Of a stretch of DNA of 21,910 nt, positions 9,783 through 19,728 are shown piece by piece. Numbering within the stretch: the first letter of the stretch is position 1; each line of letters opens with the position of its first letter. The position numbers were made by a program, and so were the translations under genes. Source of the stretch: Trichosporon coremiiforme (taxonomy: Eukaryota > Basidiomycota > Tremellomycetes > Trichosporonales > Trichosporonaceae). Under the pieces are notes generated by a model. That model worked only from the letters and a program-made list of their open reading frames with translations. It did no database searches and was not told the origin of the DNA. The stretch spans positions 1 to 21,910 of the forward strand of contig BCJJ01000097.1 of NCBI GenBank assembly GCA_039545355.1, given 5' to 3'.

Positions 9783-11531
9783 TTAGAGCTCGTTGACCTT
9801 GGGGAAGGGCTTGGCACCCTGGACGTCGCACTTGCAGAGGCAGACGGCGTCGGTGACCTGGGCAGAGCCGGTGACGGAGACGGTCTTGGTCTCCGTCTGA
9901 GTCACAATCGGGACAGCGGGAGTGGGGCACTCGAGCGACTGAGTAGCAGACGAGATGGTCTCGGAGGAGATAGTCTCAGAGGTGGCGCTGGAAACAGTCT
10001 CGGAGGTGGCGCTCGAGATAGTCTCGGACGAGACGGTCTGCGAGGTCGAGATGATGTCGGTGGGCCACGTGCCGGTGACGGAGGAGACGATGGAGGAGCC
10101 CTCAGTGTGCGCGGAGGACGTCTGGGAGGCGGTCTCGGAGGTAGCGATCTGCGAGGCGATGGCGGACGAAACGGTCTCAGGGTACGAGCCGGTCTCCTGG
10201 CCCTGCGAGACGGTCTGCGAGATGTGCTCCTCGACGTTGCCGGTGTGCTGGCCAACGATGGTGCCCTGCTCGATGAGGGTGCCCTCGATGACGAGCGAAG
10301 AGGAAGCAGACTGGACGAGCTCGTCGGCGACGGCAATCAGACCAACAGAGTACTGGCAAGTGTCGGCGGAGGCACCCTCGGGTTGGATCGAGACCTTGAT
10401 CTTCTCGCCGACGTTGGCCTCGCCGGTAAGCATGAGAGAGGGGTTCTGGGAATTGACAACGATCTCGTTGCGGGCACCGTTGGCGGTGTTCTCGAAGATA
10501 GCCTTGAGGGTAACCTTGTTGGCAGTAGAGACAAGCGAGACGGTGAAGGCAAGCTTCTCCTTGGTCTTCTCGGGGGTGTAGGTAAACTCGGCGTGGGCGT
10601 TGTTGGAGCAGAGACCGAGCGAGGTGACGTTGTTCTTGAGGAGACCACCAGACTCCTCGATGTCGAGACCGGAGCAGCGGCCATCGTTGTTGGTGACACC
10701 GTTCTTGATCACCTGCTGGATGAACGACTGCTGGGCGTTGGCGTTACCGATGATGGAGACGGTTCCACCGGTGGAAAGACACGCGGCCGAGATCTCCTGG
10801 TCGAGGGGCGACGAGGGACGGACGACGATGTTGGAGCTGCCGCCCTGGGTGAGGGGGCCGGAACCGGTCTGGGTCGAGCCGCCAGTCGAACCACCGCCGT
10901 GGATGCCGCAGAACATGGAGATGACCGACGACACGACGTTCTTGAGCATGCCGAAGGTGCGCTCCTGGAGCTGCCCGTCGGCGCCGATCAGGTCGCGCTT
11001 GCCATTCCTGGGGTGGACCTCGTCAGCCGAAAGGTGGCCCCACGAGACACGGATACCAGCCTCCTTGGCCTTCTGGAGGAGCTTGAGCTGCTGGGGCTTG
11101 GTGTAGTCCAGGCCGTCGGTGAAGACGACGACACCAGCGTGGTCGCGGGCGTCCTGGCCGAGGTTGATGATCTGGTCGAGACCCTGGGCAAGACCCTCGG
11201 AAATCTTGGTGTTACCCTTGGCTTCGATCTGCTGGATGGCCTGGAGAGCGGAGTTCTTGTCGTTGCCGAGAGGGTAACGGAGAGTGCTCTGGTCGTTGAA
11301 GGAGACGACCGAGACGCGGTCCTGCTGGAAGTTCAGGCCGTTAATGACGTCGGTCGAGGCAACAAGACGGAGGTTGTTGGGGTCAGTGCCCTTGTTCGAG
11401 GCCGACGAGTCGACGACGATCGAGACGGAACGGGCAGCGTTACAGACCTGGTCGTTGCCCCGCTCGCCAAGTGAGGTCGGCATCGCGTTGGCCGCGGCGA
11501 CGAGGAGAGAGGCACCAGCGAGGAACTTCAT
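9783..11531 (-). CDS. Secreted von Willebrand factor A domain protein with Ser/Thr repeat tail
   Basis: The 582-residue protein opens with a classic signal peptide (MKFLAGASLLVAAANA, cut near residue 16). A vWA domain follows at about 35-215 with a complete MIDAS metal site: DSSAS (D41, S43, S45), T108 in GNTKI, and D139 in FTDG. A Gly-rich linker (GGGSTGGSTQTG) leads to a second, unassigned domain at about 240-415 with four or more cysteines. Then comes a Ser/Thr-rich stalk of short SSETIS/SSAT repeats and a terminal segment carrying CLCKC. No GPI-anchor signal or transmembrane helix is seen at the C-terminus, so it is probably secreted or wall-bound by another route; adhesion or matrix roles are inferred. 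The gene lacks introns and strongly prefers C/G-ending codons, which suggests high expression. It stands alone, with about 4 kb free of genes on each side. Confidence 0.9.
   Translation of the reverse strand: MKFLAGASLLVAAANAMPTSLGERGNDQVCNAARSVSIVVDSSASNKGTDPNNLRLVASTDVINGLNFQQDRVSVVSFNDQSTLRYPLGNDKNSALQAIQQIEAKGNTKISEGLAQGLDQIINLGQDARDHAGVVVFTDGLDYTKPQQLKLLQKAKEAGIRVSWGHLSADEVHPRNGKRDLIGADGQLQERTFGMLKNVVSSVISMFCGIHGGGSTGGSTQTGSGPLTQGGSSNIVVRPSSPLDQEISAACLSTGGTVSIIGNANAQQSFIQQVIKNGVTNNDGRCSGLDIEESGGLLKNNVTSLGLCSNNAHAEFTYTPEKTKEKLAFTVSLVSTANKVTLKAIFENTANGARNEIVVNSQNPSLMLTGEANVGEKIKVSIQPEGASADTCQYSVGLIAVADELVQSASSSLVIEGTLIEQGTIVGQHTGNVEEHISQTVSQGQETGSYPETVSSAIASQIATSETASQTSSAHTEGSSIVSSVTGTWPTDIISTSQTVSSETISSATSETVSSATSETISSETISSATQSLECPTPAVPIVTQTETKTVSVTGSAQVTDAVCLCKCDVQGAKPFPKVNEL
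9979..10026 (-). repeat. 24-bp tandem repeat in the Ser/Thr stalk of the vWA gene
   Basis: Two adjacent 24-base units (9979-10002, 10003-10026) differ at about four positions and encode the SET(I/V)SSAT repeats. Flanking sequence to about 9950 and 10040 continues the same pattern less regularly. In-frame repeats of this kind vary in number between strains in fungal surface proteins, so stalk length may be polymorphic. Confidence 0.75.
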
Positions 11532-11703
11532 CGTTGGTGTTGATCAAAACGTGAGTGTTGAAACGAGTGTCGAGGTTGTACCAGGCAGACGTAACTGCTC
11601 GAGGGGTGTAAAAAGAGTGTGGGTGACCTTTTGGTTCGTCGGAAAAAGCGTCGAAAGGCGTCGGCATCGATGAAGAACAGCTCGAGGCACTGCGCACACC
11701 GTC

Positions 11704-11710
11704 TTATATA
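11704..11710 (-). promoter_or_regulatory. TATA box of the vWA gene
   Basis: The minus strand reads CATATATAAGAC, a near-consensus TATATAA, 173 bases upstream of the ATG at 11531. It fits a strongly expressed, regulated gene. The start of transcription would lie around 11670, giving a leader of about 140 bases; this is inferred. Confidence 0.6.
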
Positions 11711-14700
11711 TGCTGTGGACGTCGCACAACAGTCAACCCATGTTCTGTCTGGATCGACCAGTGGTCTCGCACATAGTGCGGTTCCCGCTACTTGCTACGC
11801 CTACAGTGTCAAGTCCTCTTTCCTCCTCCTGCTCACTCCCGTGTTGCAACTCAAACTCTCGCGAGGGCGGGGAGATCAAGCTCTGCGAAACTCGGTATCA
11901 GTGTGTATTTCCAGACTCTGCTGAACTCTGGGCCACCCAAACTGAAGGCATGGGTCAGCTTGCCGAGCGTTCCGTGCGCTACAGGCTCTACCCCCTGCTG
12001 CCCGCTCATGTCCAGAGGGCCCACGTTACGCCAGGGCGCCACAAGCGCTACGGTGGAGATTCAACGATCAGTGTCGGCATCGTGTACTCTGCCGCTACAC
12101 CTCAGGGTCACCTCGCCAATCGTACCCCGGCGTACGCCTTGCCCACCGTAAGAGTGTCAGAGGAGCGTACGTTACACGCCCACTGAACGTTTGAGTGTGT
12201 AGGTTGTTGGCACGCTGCAGCGAGCATTACACTTTCGCTTAGGTTCTTGACGTCCTTTCCGCAGCCTGATGCTTGAGCAACCTGCCGGCCACTGGGCTAC
12301 CATGCCCTCCGTCCATCCAGTCCAGATGCCTCCCTTACATACAGCCCTAAGCGCTCACGCCGGGAACAATGCAGCTTCATGGCAGTCCGCCCCCGCGCTC
12401 TGGCCAGCCATGCTCCCAGTCCAGCCTCGCTAGACACAGTTCTGCCAGAGTTTGCTGCACGCAACGTCCTCCTGACCCTCTTGCCCGTGTCCCGGGATCG
12501 GGCGAACTGAAGCAGGCAAACGAGATACGCTTTAGAGTGCCCAGCGCGGAATGGGCACGAGAGCTACGAGGGTACAGGCATGTCACAGTTGCTTGTGTTA
12601 ACAAGATTAGCGTGATCACTGCAGGCTGACTGCGGCGACTGCGGCGACGCGCAAGAGTAAAAAGCGTCTATCGTCTGTAAGCATCGGTCATTAAAGAGAG
12701 CAGCTACACTAGCAGCATGCTAGCGACCCGAGATGGGCGTCGCAAATCACTGGGACCACTAGTGTGACGCGGAGGTGACAGATGAGAAACTCGGATATGA
12801 GCACGGAACACAGGGATCAACAGCAAGCCGACGCTGGAGACACCCGGCCCAGTGACCCCCAACCTATTACCAGTTCACGCCCACGGTGGATCATAGCGGG
12901 AACCAGTCCCACGCGAGTAGCCCCTCGATGAACCCTTCCAGACACGGCGGACGCGGCGGTCCCAGCCCGTTTCCGCGCTGCTGTTGGTCATCTGCTGGTG
13001 TCGGAACTGCTCCAGCTTGGAGGGAGGAGACTGGCGAGGCCGCAGGCCGACGATACCGGCGAACTCTAATGCGGCGGGTCGCGCGGGCACCCCTATCTCC
13101 CCTTTGCTCTTCCCTCCGAATCTGATGTGCGCGGCAGCATCTCGCGTTCTGTTCCGTCCGTCTCGACACAAGGAATGGAGCTAAGGGCTGCCTGCCCCAG
13201 TGATACGGGGGTCGCTGCTTCGTTTTCAGAAGTGCTCGAATCAACACGCTCAATGTTGTGAGCAAACGAAGTCAAGGACCGTTATGCTTATCCCTTCTTT
13301 CCCCCATTCCTCCGTATTGCGCAGTAGGTATCATCCTCTCACAGTTGTTGGGCTGCACCCCTTGGCCCCGTAGCATTGAGGCAATACATACACTCAAGCA
13401 TTACGGTTAATCACAGTCAGCGTCTGAGCTACGCGGGCGCTGCATGCTTGTTCGCTTGTCACGGATTGGTCGGGCGCACGTACGCTGATAGGCACCATGC
13501 CGATCTCGGCGTACTGCGTACCGGCGTGTCAAGCGCGTCTCGCCTCCAGGCGCATGTTGCGAGTGAGCAACCCCTGGCTTCAGCTCCCGGTATCACCGCC
13601 ATGGCAACGGCGGTAAAGCTCACAGACTACTACTCCCTGTTCGCCGTCCAATTGTTCACTTACGCCCAGTGCTGACCAAGACACGAAATATCACAGAGCC
13701 GTGAAGAAAGCATACTCGGCGCAAGGTTTGCTTACATCACGACCAGATCTATTGCTGTTGAGAGCGCACGGGATGTCCTCGCCAGCCCGCTGGCAGCCCG
13801 TTTAGCTTGCTGGGCTTGCTGCAGATTCATGGGGGTCTGTTAGGCTCTCGCCGCAACTCTGACAGTCTTGTTGACCCGGCTCCTCCGTTCACCGACCAGC
13901 GCACACATATTGCTGTCAGGCTCATACCATGTTGAACTGCACACTCATTTCGCGAACTCAGCCTCGAACACAAGTTCTAGCGCGAGAGTTCCTTGTTCCA
14001 GCTGCCTCCCACCGGCGTTTCACGCCTTGGCTGGAGATCATGTAAGCAAGCACAGAAGGCGCTGAATGACGCAGCGCACTGCAAGCTTCGTTGTTCCGTG
14101 GCGCCTCAGTCGTACGTCGGCACGTTGCAAAATCTGCGGCGGCGCTCGCTTACTTACGGCGGGGCCGGCACTACGCGAGCCCACTTAGGTTGGAACACAA
14201 GGAGCGCGCACTCGTGCCTGGCAGGACTGCGGGGTATGCGCCATCGTATGCATGACACAGGCATAATCTTTCTCAGCGTCAAGCTCACCTTAGCCATTGA
14301 CGTTGTGAGAGCATCGAGGTGCAGATGTTCAGTGCGAGGTTGGGCAGAGGTGGCGCCAGGGTGCTGGCTGATCGTGGCTTGCAGATTTCGTCGGCGGTGC
14401 GGCGGAGGAACGAGGTGGTGGCTGCATTCAACAAGAAAGTTTGCGACCCAGGACGCAACCGCAGGCAGCCCTCGGAGGCAGAGCTGCCAGGGTCGACCTA
14501 ATGATGCAGATCGCCCAACGTCGGCCCACGACAGGTCGTGGACCCAAGTTGCACTCGCAGCAACGTCGGCGGCCGAAGGATCTACATTCCTTCCAACATT
14601 GCGCTCCTTGCGGGCCACGCATTCCTAACAATCTGCGATCTGCGCCGACAAAATCCCTTCGGATCAGCTTTGCGGCGCTGGCGCTCATAATAGCTCTCTG

Positions 14701-15482
14701 AACCGCCGCGCGGCAGCCTCGGCGGCCCCGAAATCCGAGAGTGCTGCCGCCCATGACACATGCCTTGGCGCAGCGGGCTGTGGCGTCTGTCTGCGCTCTG
14801 CACCTCAAGCCGCTGATTCAACCCACCCAGCCAGCCGATAGACACCTGATACCACGTTCCTCCCGCTGCGCTGCCGCCGGCTCGGCACGTGCGAGAGATT
14901 CGGAGTCGGCGCGCTCGCAATGCGCCGGCGCGGGGTCTGCCCTCCGCCCGGGCTCGGGTTTGCACGCCCAACGCTGCATACCTCGGACTCTGATTCAGAC
15001 AACAGAGAGGTGCTGCATTCTCCGTTGCCGCGGTGTTTACACCTATTCTCGACACTAGGCAGGGCAGGCTGTACCGTTGATCTCTCGCCCAGATCTAAGC
15101 AGAGGCACACTGCCTCGGCGCCTCGGAATGCAGTCGCAGATGGTGGGGTCTCCACACTGCCGAAAGTGCTCCCACAGTTCAAGCCTCTACATACTGTGCA
15201 CGGCGATGTCTATTTCCAGCAAGTTTGCAAGAACTTCAAGAGCACTTATCGCTCACGTAAGCCATGGGTGTCCGCTTATCGGTGTCGATCTCGGTCCCGG
15301 CCGCTTCGGGAAGCCTTGGCTGATGGTACGTCCATCGCACCACCACTTCGATTCCTCCGCAAGTCCATCTGAGCAGTTTAACTATATGAGTGCATTCAAT
15401 CTAACAGTTACAGCGCGGTAAGCATAATTGCCAATGGATCAAGAAGGACTATACGAGTATCATCCATAAGCATAGACATAGT
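11711..15482. other. Gene-poor interval of about 3.8 kb
   Basis: No gene is supported. Overlapping open frames of 60-211 codons occur on both strands without recognisable domains or in-frame splice partners. No tRNA, 5S or spliceosomal RNA signature was found by eye. The left end should hold upstream control elements of the vWA gene. Minor features are the direct repeat CTGCGGCGA twice near 12631-12648 and GC-rich dyads such as GCCAGCCCGCTGGC near 13781. A decayed gene or long non-coding RNA remains possible. Confidence 0.65.
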
Positions 15483-15915
15483 CTAGTCAATGGGGCCAGA
15501 AACGGGGACGCGGTTCCCGCATCGTCGGCACGTGGACTTCTGGCGAACACAGAGCCTACTTGTTAGCAACTCTGTCGTGGGCAGGGGAGGGGCCTTACCA
15601 GATCATGGACCACGGGAAGCAGCACACGAGGAACGTGATACCGCCGCATCCAATGTGCGTATCGTGACCGTAGTGCCTGCACTCCGGATTTATGGCCACG
15701 GACGCACTAACACTGGCCTGCAGCGGCCGGTTAATGTTGAGCGGGGCGACATACGGCTGCTCCTTCGGCACGAGGACGTATTGCGGGTTGCCTTGCGGCT
15801 GGCCGGGATGTCCGGGCTGGGCCTGGGGATAGGCGTTGGGTGAGTTGGGAGAGCCGGCGGTGGCGGACGGGGGAGGCGATGTGTACTGGGGAGGGGCGGG
15901 CTTCTCGGAAGACAT
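15483..15915 (-). CDS. Small Pro-rich membrane protein, BRI3-like C-terminus, two exons
   Basis: Exon 1 is 15599-15915 and exon 2 is 15483-15555, joined over a 43-nt intron (donor GTAAGG, branch GCTAAC, acceptor AAGTAG), giving 129 residues. The N-terminal half is disordered and rich in Pro, Gln and Ser, with a PPQY motif at 8-11 that could recruit WW-domain ubiquitin ligases. A single hydrophobic segment at about 88-109 (GGITFLVCCFPWSMIWLCV) is followed by RQKSTCRRCGNRV, where C115 and C118 form a CxxC pair. C79, H81, H84 and H87 lie just before the membrane segment. This order (Pro-rich tail, ligand pair, hydrophobic stretch, basic CxxCG end) resembles the BRI3/LITAF-like endosomal and lysosomal membrane proteins; the assignment is by pattern only. 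The acceptor was chosen because the next AG (15540) gives an immediate stop. The ATG at 15915 has a good context (CAGCCATGT). Confidence 0.75.
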
Positions 15916-15966
15916 GGCTGTGCTTGTTTGTTGGATTCTGTGGTCTGCAGAGTTGACACGACACTT

Positions 15967-15973
15967 CTTATAT
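15967..15973 (-). promoter_or_regulatory. TATA-like element of the small membrane-protein gene
   Basis: The minus strand reads GATATAAG about 52-58 bases upstream of the ATG at 15915, which would give a short leader of roughly 25-30 bases. Position and sequence fit a core promoter; there is no direct proof. Confidence 0.45.
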
Positions 15974-16563
15974 CTCAAAGGCGGCGGCCATGTCAAGCCC
16001 GCACTTTGCGGTGTTGCCTCAGCGGTTGCGTTTTGAGAGGCACGATGCTAAAGAGAGGCACCGCTGACGAACAAAGAGCAGAACATGCGTGGATGGCTTC
16101 ACTGGACTTTCGAAAATGGCACAGCCGCTGCCCTGCGCTGCTATCTGGTACGCCTACTCGCGACGGTGCCAATTTGCTGAGCGTAACGAGCTCAAAGCAG
16201 TGATGCGGAGCGGAGTGGCGCTCTTGAAAGCGGTGAAACGCGTTGAGAGTATCAGGCACGGTTGTTCTTGGTCTCAGTGCCCGTCCATCTCCAGTGCGAT
16301 GACGATGACGATAAGATCAAAAAGACCGTGCACCGCCTTACCTTCGGAAAGTCTGGTAGCGTACCGCATCTAGGGCAACGTGGTTGACTACCTCAGACAA
16401 GCATGACTCGGGCGTCGTATCACCGCTTCAACGAGAGCGCTCAGCCGACGGCAGTGCACTTAGCATTGAGGTCAAGGGATAGGGACTGCTCAGAGCTTGG
16501 ACGAAGACGACACAGCCGCGGTGACGATCATAATAGACTTATTCGCTTCCATCGAATCTACAT
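15974..16563. other. Intergenic, between pirin 3' end and small membrane-protein promoter
   Basis: Both neighbours are on the minus strand, so this region holds the 3' flank of the pirin gene and the upstream part of the small membrane-protein promoter. No open frame with recognisable content is present. A run GATGACGATGACGATAAGATC-like stretch near 16299 is the only low-complexity element seen. Confidence 0.6.
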
Positions 16564-17726
16564 CTACTGCACTCTACGGATATACTGCTGCTGCCGAGTT
16601 TTCCCGGGAGGGTAGACCTTCTTGTCGCCGAAGTACGCGAAGCGTCCCGCGTCCTTAGGATACACCGGCGCGGATGTGTCCCACTTCTCCTCCCATCCGA
16701 AGTGACTTTTCTTGTAGTCGGCATACGCCTGCTTAATCTCAGCCTCCGTGTTCATGACGAAGGGGCCCTTGACGACGACGGGCTCGCCAATGTCGCGCGC
16801 CTGCAGGAGCAAGATTGTCGAATCTGTCTCCGCCGTAACGGGAATCGCGTGGTCCGACGTGTTGCCCGGTGACGCTTCGAACGCCTCGTTCTCCTTCACC
16901 TCCTGGTCCCCTAAGCGTACTCGCGCACCCTTGCCGTGAACGTACAGCGTGCGCAGAGTGTCTGCGCCCTTCGGAGGCGGAATCGTCGCTTTTCCACCAG
17001 TCTTGAGATCAAAAAGCCAAATCGCCAGGTCACTTCCCGGCTCGTTCGCCCACGAGTTCGCTGGCGCAGGAGGCGGGACATGGCCTTCGTAGTCGCCAGC
17101 CATGACTGTGACCTTCACGCGGCCGTCGTCCTTCTCGATCTTAGGAATCTCCTCGGCCCACAGCATGCGGAACTCAGGCGGCGCGAACTTGTTCTTCTTT
17201 GGCAAGTTCAGCCACAGCTGGTACCTTAAGTGTTAGTATCGACACTGCACCGTACCCTCACATCTCCCACTCGTTCGCGTTCTTGTCGTCCAATAGCGGA
17301 ATCATCTCGGAGTGCCGCACACCAGAGCCAGCAGTAACCCACTGAACGTCACCGTTGCCATAGCGGGCACCGGCGCCGGTGCTGTCGCCGTGATCCATGA
17401 AACCTTTCCGCATAAGCGACACAGTCTCAAAACCGCGATGAGGGTGTCTGATGTCAGCTTCCGGACGCTTACATAACCTACGCAGGAAAGCCCGGAACAG
17501 GACCAGTAGCCATGTATGTCCGCCATCCGTACTCGTTCTCAAAGTCCCAGCCCGGATTGTGTCCCTTGAGGAGCTTGGGGTCGGGCCCAAGCGTCTCCGT
17601 ACCAGCGGGGTAGTGGTCGACATGGTGGTTCACGTAAATGAATGGGCCAACGCCCTTCCACTTCGCTTCGAGGGGGGTGACGGTGCCCAGCTTGTTTCGC
17701 AGGAGTCGAGTTGCTCTAAGCGCCAT
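16564..17726 (-). CDS. Pirin family protein, three exons
   Basis: Exons are 17482-17726, 17262-17447 and 16564-17224, separated by introns of 34 nt (GTAGGT donor) and 37 nt (GTGAGG donor, ATACTAAC branch). The joins read [13 protein letters not shown] and [11 protein letters not shown], both matching the family exactly. The product is 363 residues; human pirin has 290, the excess being a longer N-terminus and C-terminal insertions. Pirins are bicupin iron proteins, nuclear cofactors in animals, and some show quercetin dioxygenase activity. All four metal ligands of the N-terminal cupin are present: H83 and H85 in HPHRGFE, H127 and E129 in RHSEM. The basic, Leu-rich start ([14 protein letters not shown]) might target mitochondria, but that is a guess. 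Its 5' end faces the DUF7918 pseudogene. Confidence 0.94.
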
Positions 17727-18237
17727 AGTTGTTGTGTATTGTTTAGTTGCAAGGTAGCGATGATAGCATGACAGGCTCTTTATGGGAGTGACGAGCAGCA
17801 GTCATTAGGCCAGGCCCAATCGAGGCTTGGAGGCCGAGGTCCGAGGGTGTCGGGAGCTGATAGTCAGCAATCCGTGCCTATTTGTCACCACTGGGAGTCA
17901 TCACCAATATTTCTCCATGCGGCGTTCATCGTTGGTCTTGGCTCACTGCCGTGCATGTCGATGCTAGTGCCAACAGCTCATGATGCAAGATGTGAAGCAC
18001 TGTCTCGCCTGCTATCGTCGTATTTGGTGTGCGCAGGTATGCCGATCACTTAGCATGCACCGATCTGGGGCCCCTGCCTCTTCAGGCGCCTTGCGTTCAG
18101 CTGTGCCCTTCTTCTGACTCTCCCCTGACTGCGCCCAATCCACACAGGCGATTGACCTTCCTTCGTGGTTTGTTTGTTCTTCCTTATCACCATCACCGAC
18201 ATATGTCTCTCGACTTCTCTGTCTGCTGACATCCGCC
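17727..18237. other. Divergent upstream region between pirin and the DUF7918 pseudogene
   Basis: This 0.5-kb stretch separates two genes read away from each other and should hold both promoters. A weak CATAAAG on the minus strand near 17781 could serve pirin. A pyrimidine-rich tract at about 18150-18225 precedes the plus-strand pseudogene. Open frames here are short and unconvincing. Confidence 0.55.
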
Positions 18238-19360
18238 ATGAAAATCAAGGAGAATTGAAGGGTTGGAAGGTCAGTTGTGTCGACTGGCGTTGCTAACTGG
18301 CAGGCGTGGCTGGAGTACCTCAACGACGACAGAACCCCTCTTCTTCGTGACCTTCCTTCTCCTGCGTCCCGCTGACAGAAGGCGAGCGCAAGATGCAGTA
18401 CACGCCTGCCCCTGCCCCCTGCGGCAGGTCTACCGCTGCGGAGTGCCAGGTCGATATGGTGGTCGCGTGCGAGCATGGCAGGGTGACTTTGTACAGGCTT
18501 CCCGTAATGCTGACTTTAGGACTTCCAGATCTGCGTGCAGCCTCCCCGCTTCAACGCAAGCGAGTACGACGTGACGCCGTTCTTGGATGGACGCCATATC
18601 CAGGGCTACATCACAGCGTCGAGTGGCGGCCGTGTCACCAAACCCACTTGCATCAGCTACGCTTACGAGGCTAGCGGTGAGAGAGTTGTGAAGAAGACGT
18701 TGAGGTTCGCCCAGCTCGTGAGTAAAGATTGTTTCTTCCTATGACTAACTGGTGACAGGAGCGCGTCGATGACCCCGGCAACCTCCCCGGTGGAAGCATG
18801 GGCACCATCGAGGTCGTGCTCTCGAAAGGCAAGGCTAGTCTGGGTGGCACGAGTCTTCCCCGAGTGTCGACCGCGCCACGGTCTGTCATAGATGAGAAGG
18901 CAAAGGAGGTGGGCGCTGAAGCAACGAGGAGATCTGGCATCCAGATGGGGCTGCCGTCTTACGTTCGGTAAGCCAGCTGAACTGTCCACATGTGTTCTGG
19001 TTTCCAGCGGAGCAACCACCGAGGCGGCCAAGCCGGGCAGAGTGTATCATCTCAAGATCAGCACAAGCATCCTCAAGTGCTGCGTGCGCTTCTCGGTTGG
19101 TTACGCTGGATAGTGATTGCAGCTGATAATAGTACGCCACACAGGAAGCTCTCAAAGCCCAGCTGTCAGTGGCGGAGTAAAACGTTCGTCTCCATCCTGA
19201 CCCTGGGCCGCCCACCCCGTTAGTGAAGCCCGGGAAGAAGTTCAAGGCGAACTCGGGCGCAGCGCTCAACGTCGAAGCTGGTTGCGCGTAGGCGAAAATC
19301 TCTAGCATCAAGGAAGAACTCAACATCAAGAGGGAGCCCGGCCTGAAAACGGTACTGTGA
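18238..19360 (+). pseudogene. DUF7918-type fungal gene, decayed
   Basis: Joined exons give a product resembling the fungal DUF7918 family, whose function is unknown. Exon 1 ends GWK at 18269; later exons are 18304-18346, 18379-18482, 18520-18717, 18759-18967 and from 19008. Introns are 31-41 nt with CTAAC or CTGAC branches, and the joins stay in frame through WKAWLEYLNDD, GRDFQICVQPP, YDVTPFLDGRHI, SMGTIEVVLSKGKA and VIDEKAKEVGAEA. Decay shows in four places. The only near ATG (18238) is one base out of frame with exon 1. TAG at 19111 ends the frame after FSVGYAG. The typical follow-on EALKAQ (from 19145, after CACACAG) has no clear donor before it. Its frame, which runs to a Lys/Glu-rich SUMO-like end (SIKEELNIKREPG, TGA at 19358), is cut by TAA at 19178 and TAG at 19289. 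Alternatively a shortened protein ending at 19113 is made. Family call is by pattern and moderate. Confidence 0.62.
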
Positions 19361-19728
19361 TCTCAGTCTGCGTCTCATCTGTATAAAGAAGTCTCGCGTC
19401 AACAATCAGGACACTTGGCATCACGATCTGATCGCATGTATGTAACCATCAGTATCTGTACAACCGGCAGCCCATGCAACTGTGTAGCAATGCAGTGACC
19501 CATGAGAGGTATGCCCAGTCCCATTGAGTCCTTCGACTCGCCGTTTAACGTTCAGTGTACTGCCAGAGCCTCACCGTCAGTGAGTATCTCACACTGACCT
19601 TGTCTGGCACAGTGACACTGCAATGTTTGACTAGCACACTCAAGATGCACATACTGTAGATGCCCTTCTCTTTCCACACTCTCGTTCGATACACAGACAC
19701 GTTCTAGTCATACATAAATCATCACTAC
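19361..19728. other. Intergenic, between converging 3' ends
   Basis: The stretch separates the 3' ends of the plus-strand DUF7918 pseudogene and the minus-strand Arp9 gene. No open frame, repeat or RNA gene was recognised. On the minus strand just after the Arp9 stop, ATTTATGTATG could contribute to polyadenylation. Confidence 0.6.

Noticed and set aside
10107..11474. 455-codon open frame antisense to the vWA gene
   Set aside because: It is a by-product of the strong C/G-ending codon bias on the opposite strand; its Gly/Asp/Val/Leu-rich content has no domain, while the other strand has a signal peptide and MIDAS motif.
13993..14628. 211-codon plus-strand open frame in the second gap
   Set aside because: No family resemblance, rich in Arg/Cys/Ser, and overlapped by several similar frames on both strands.
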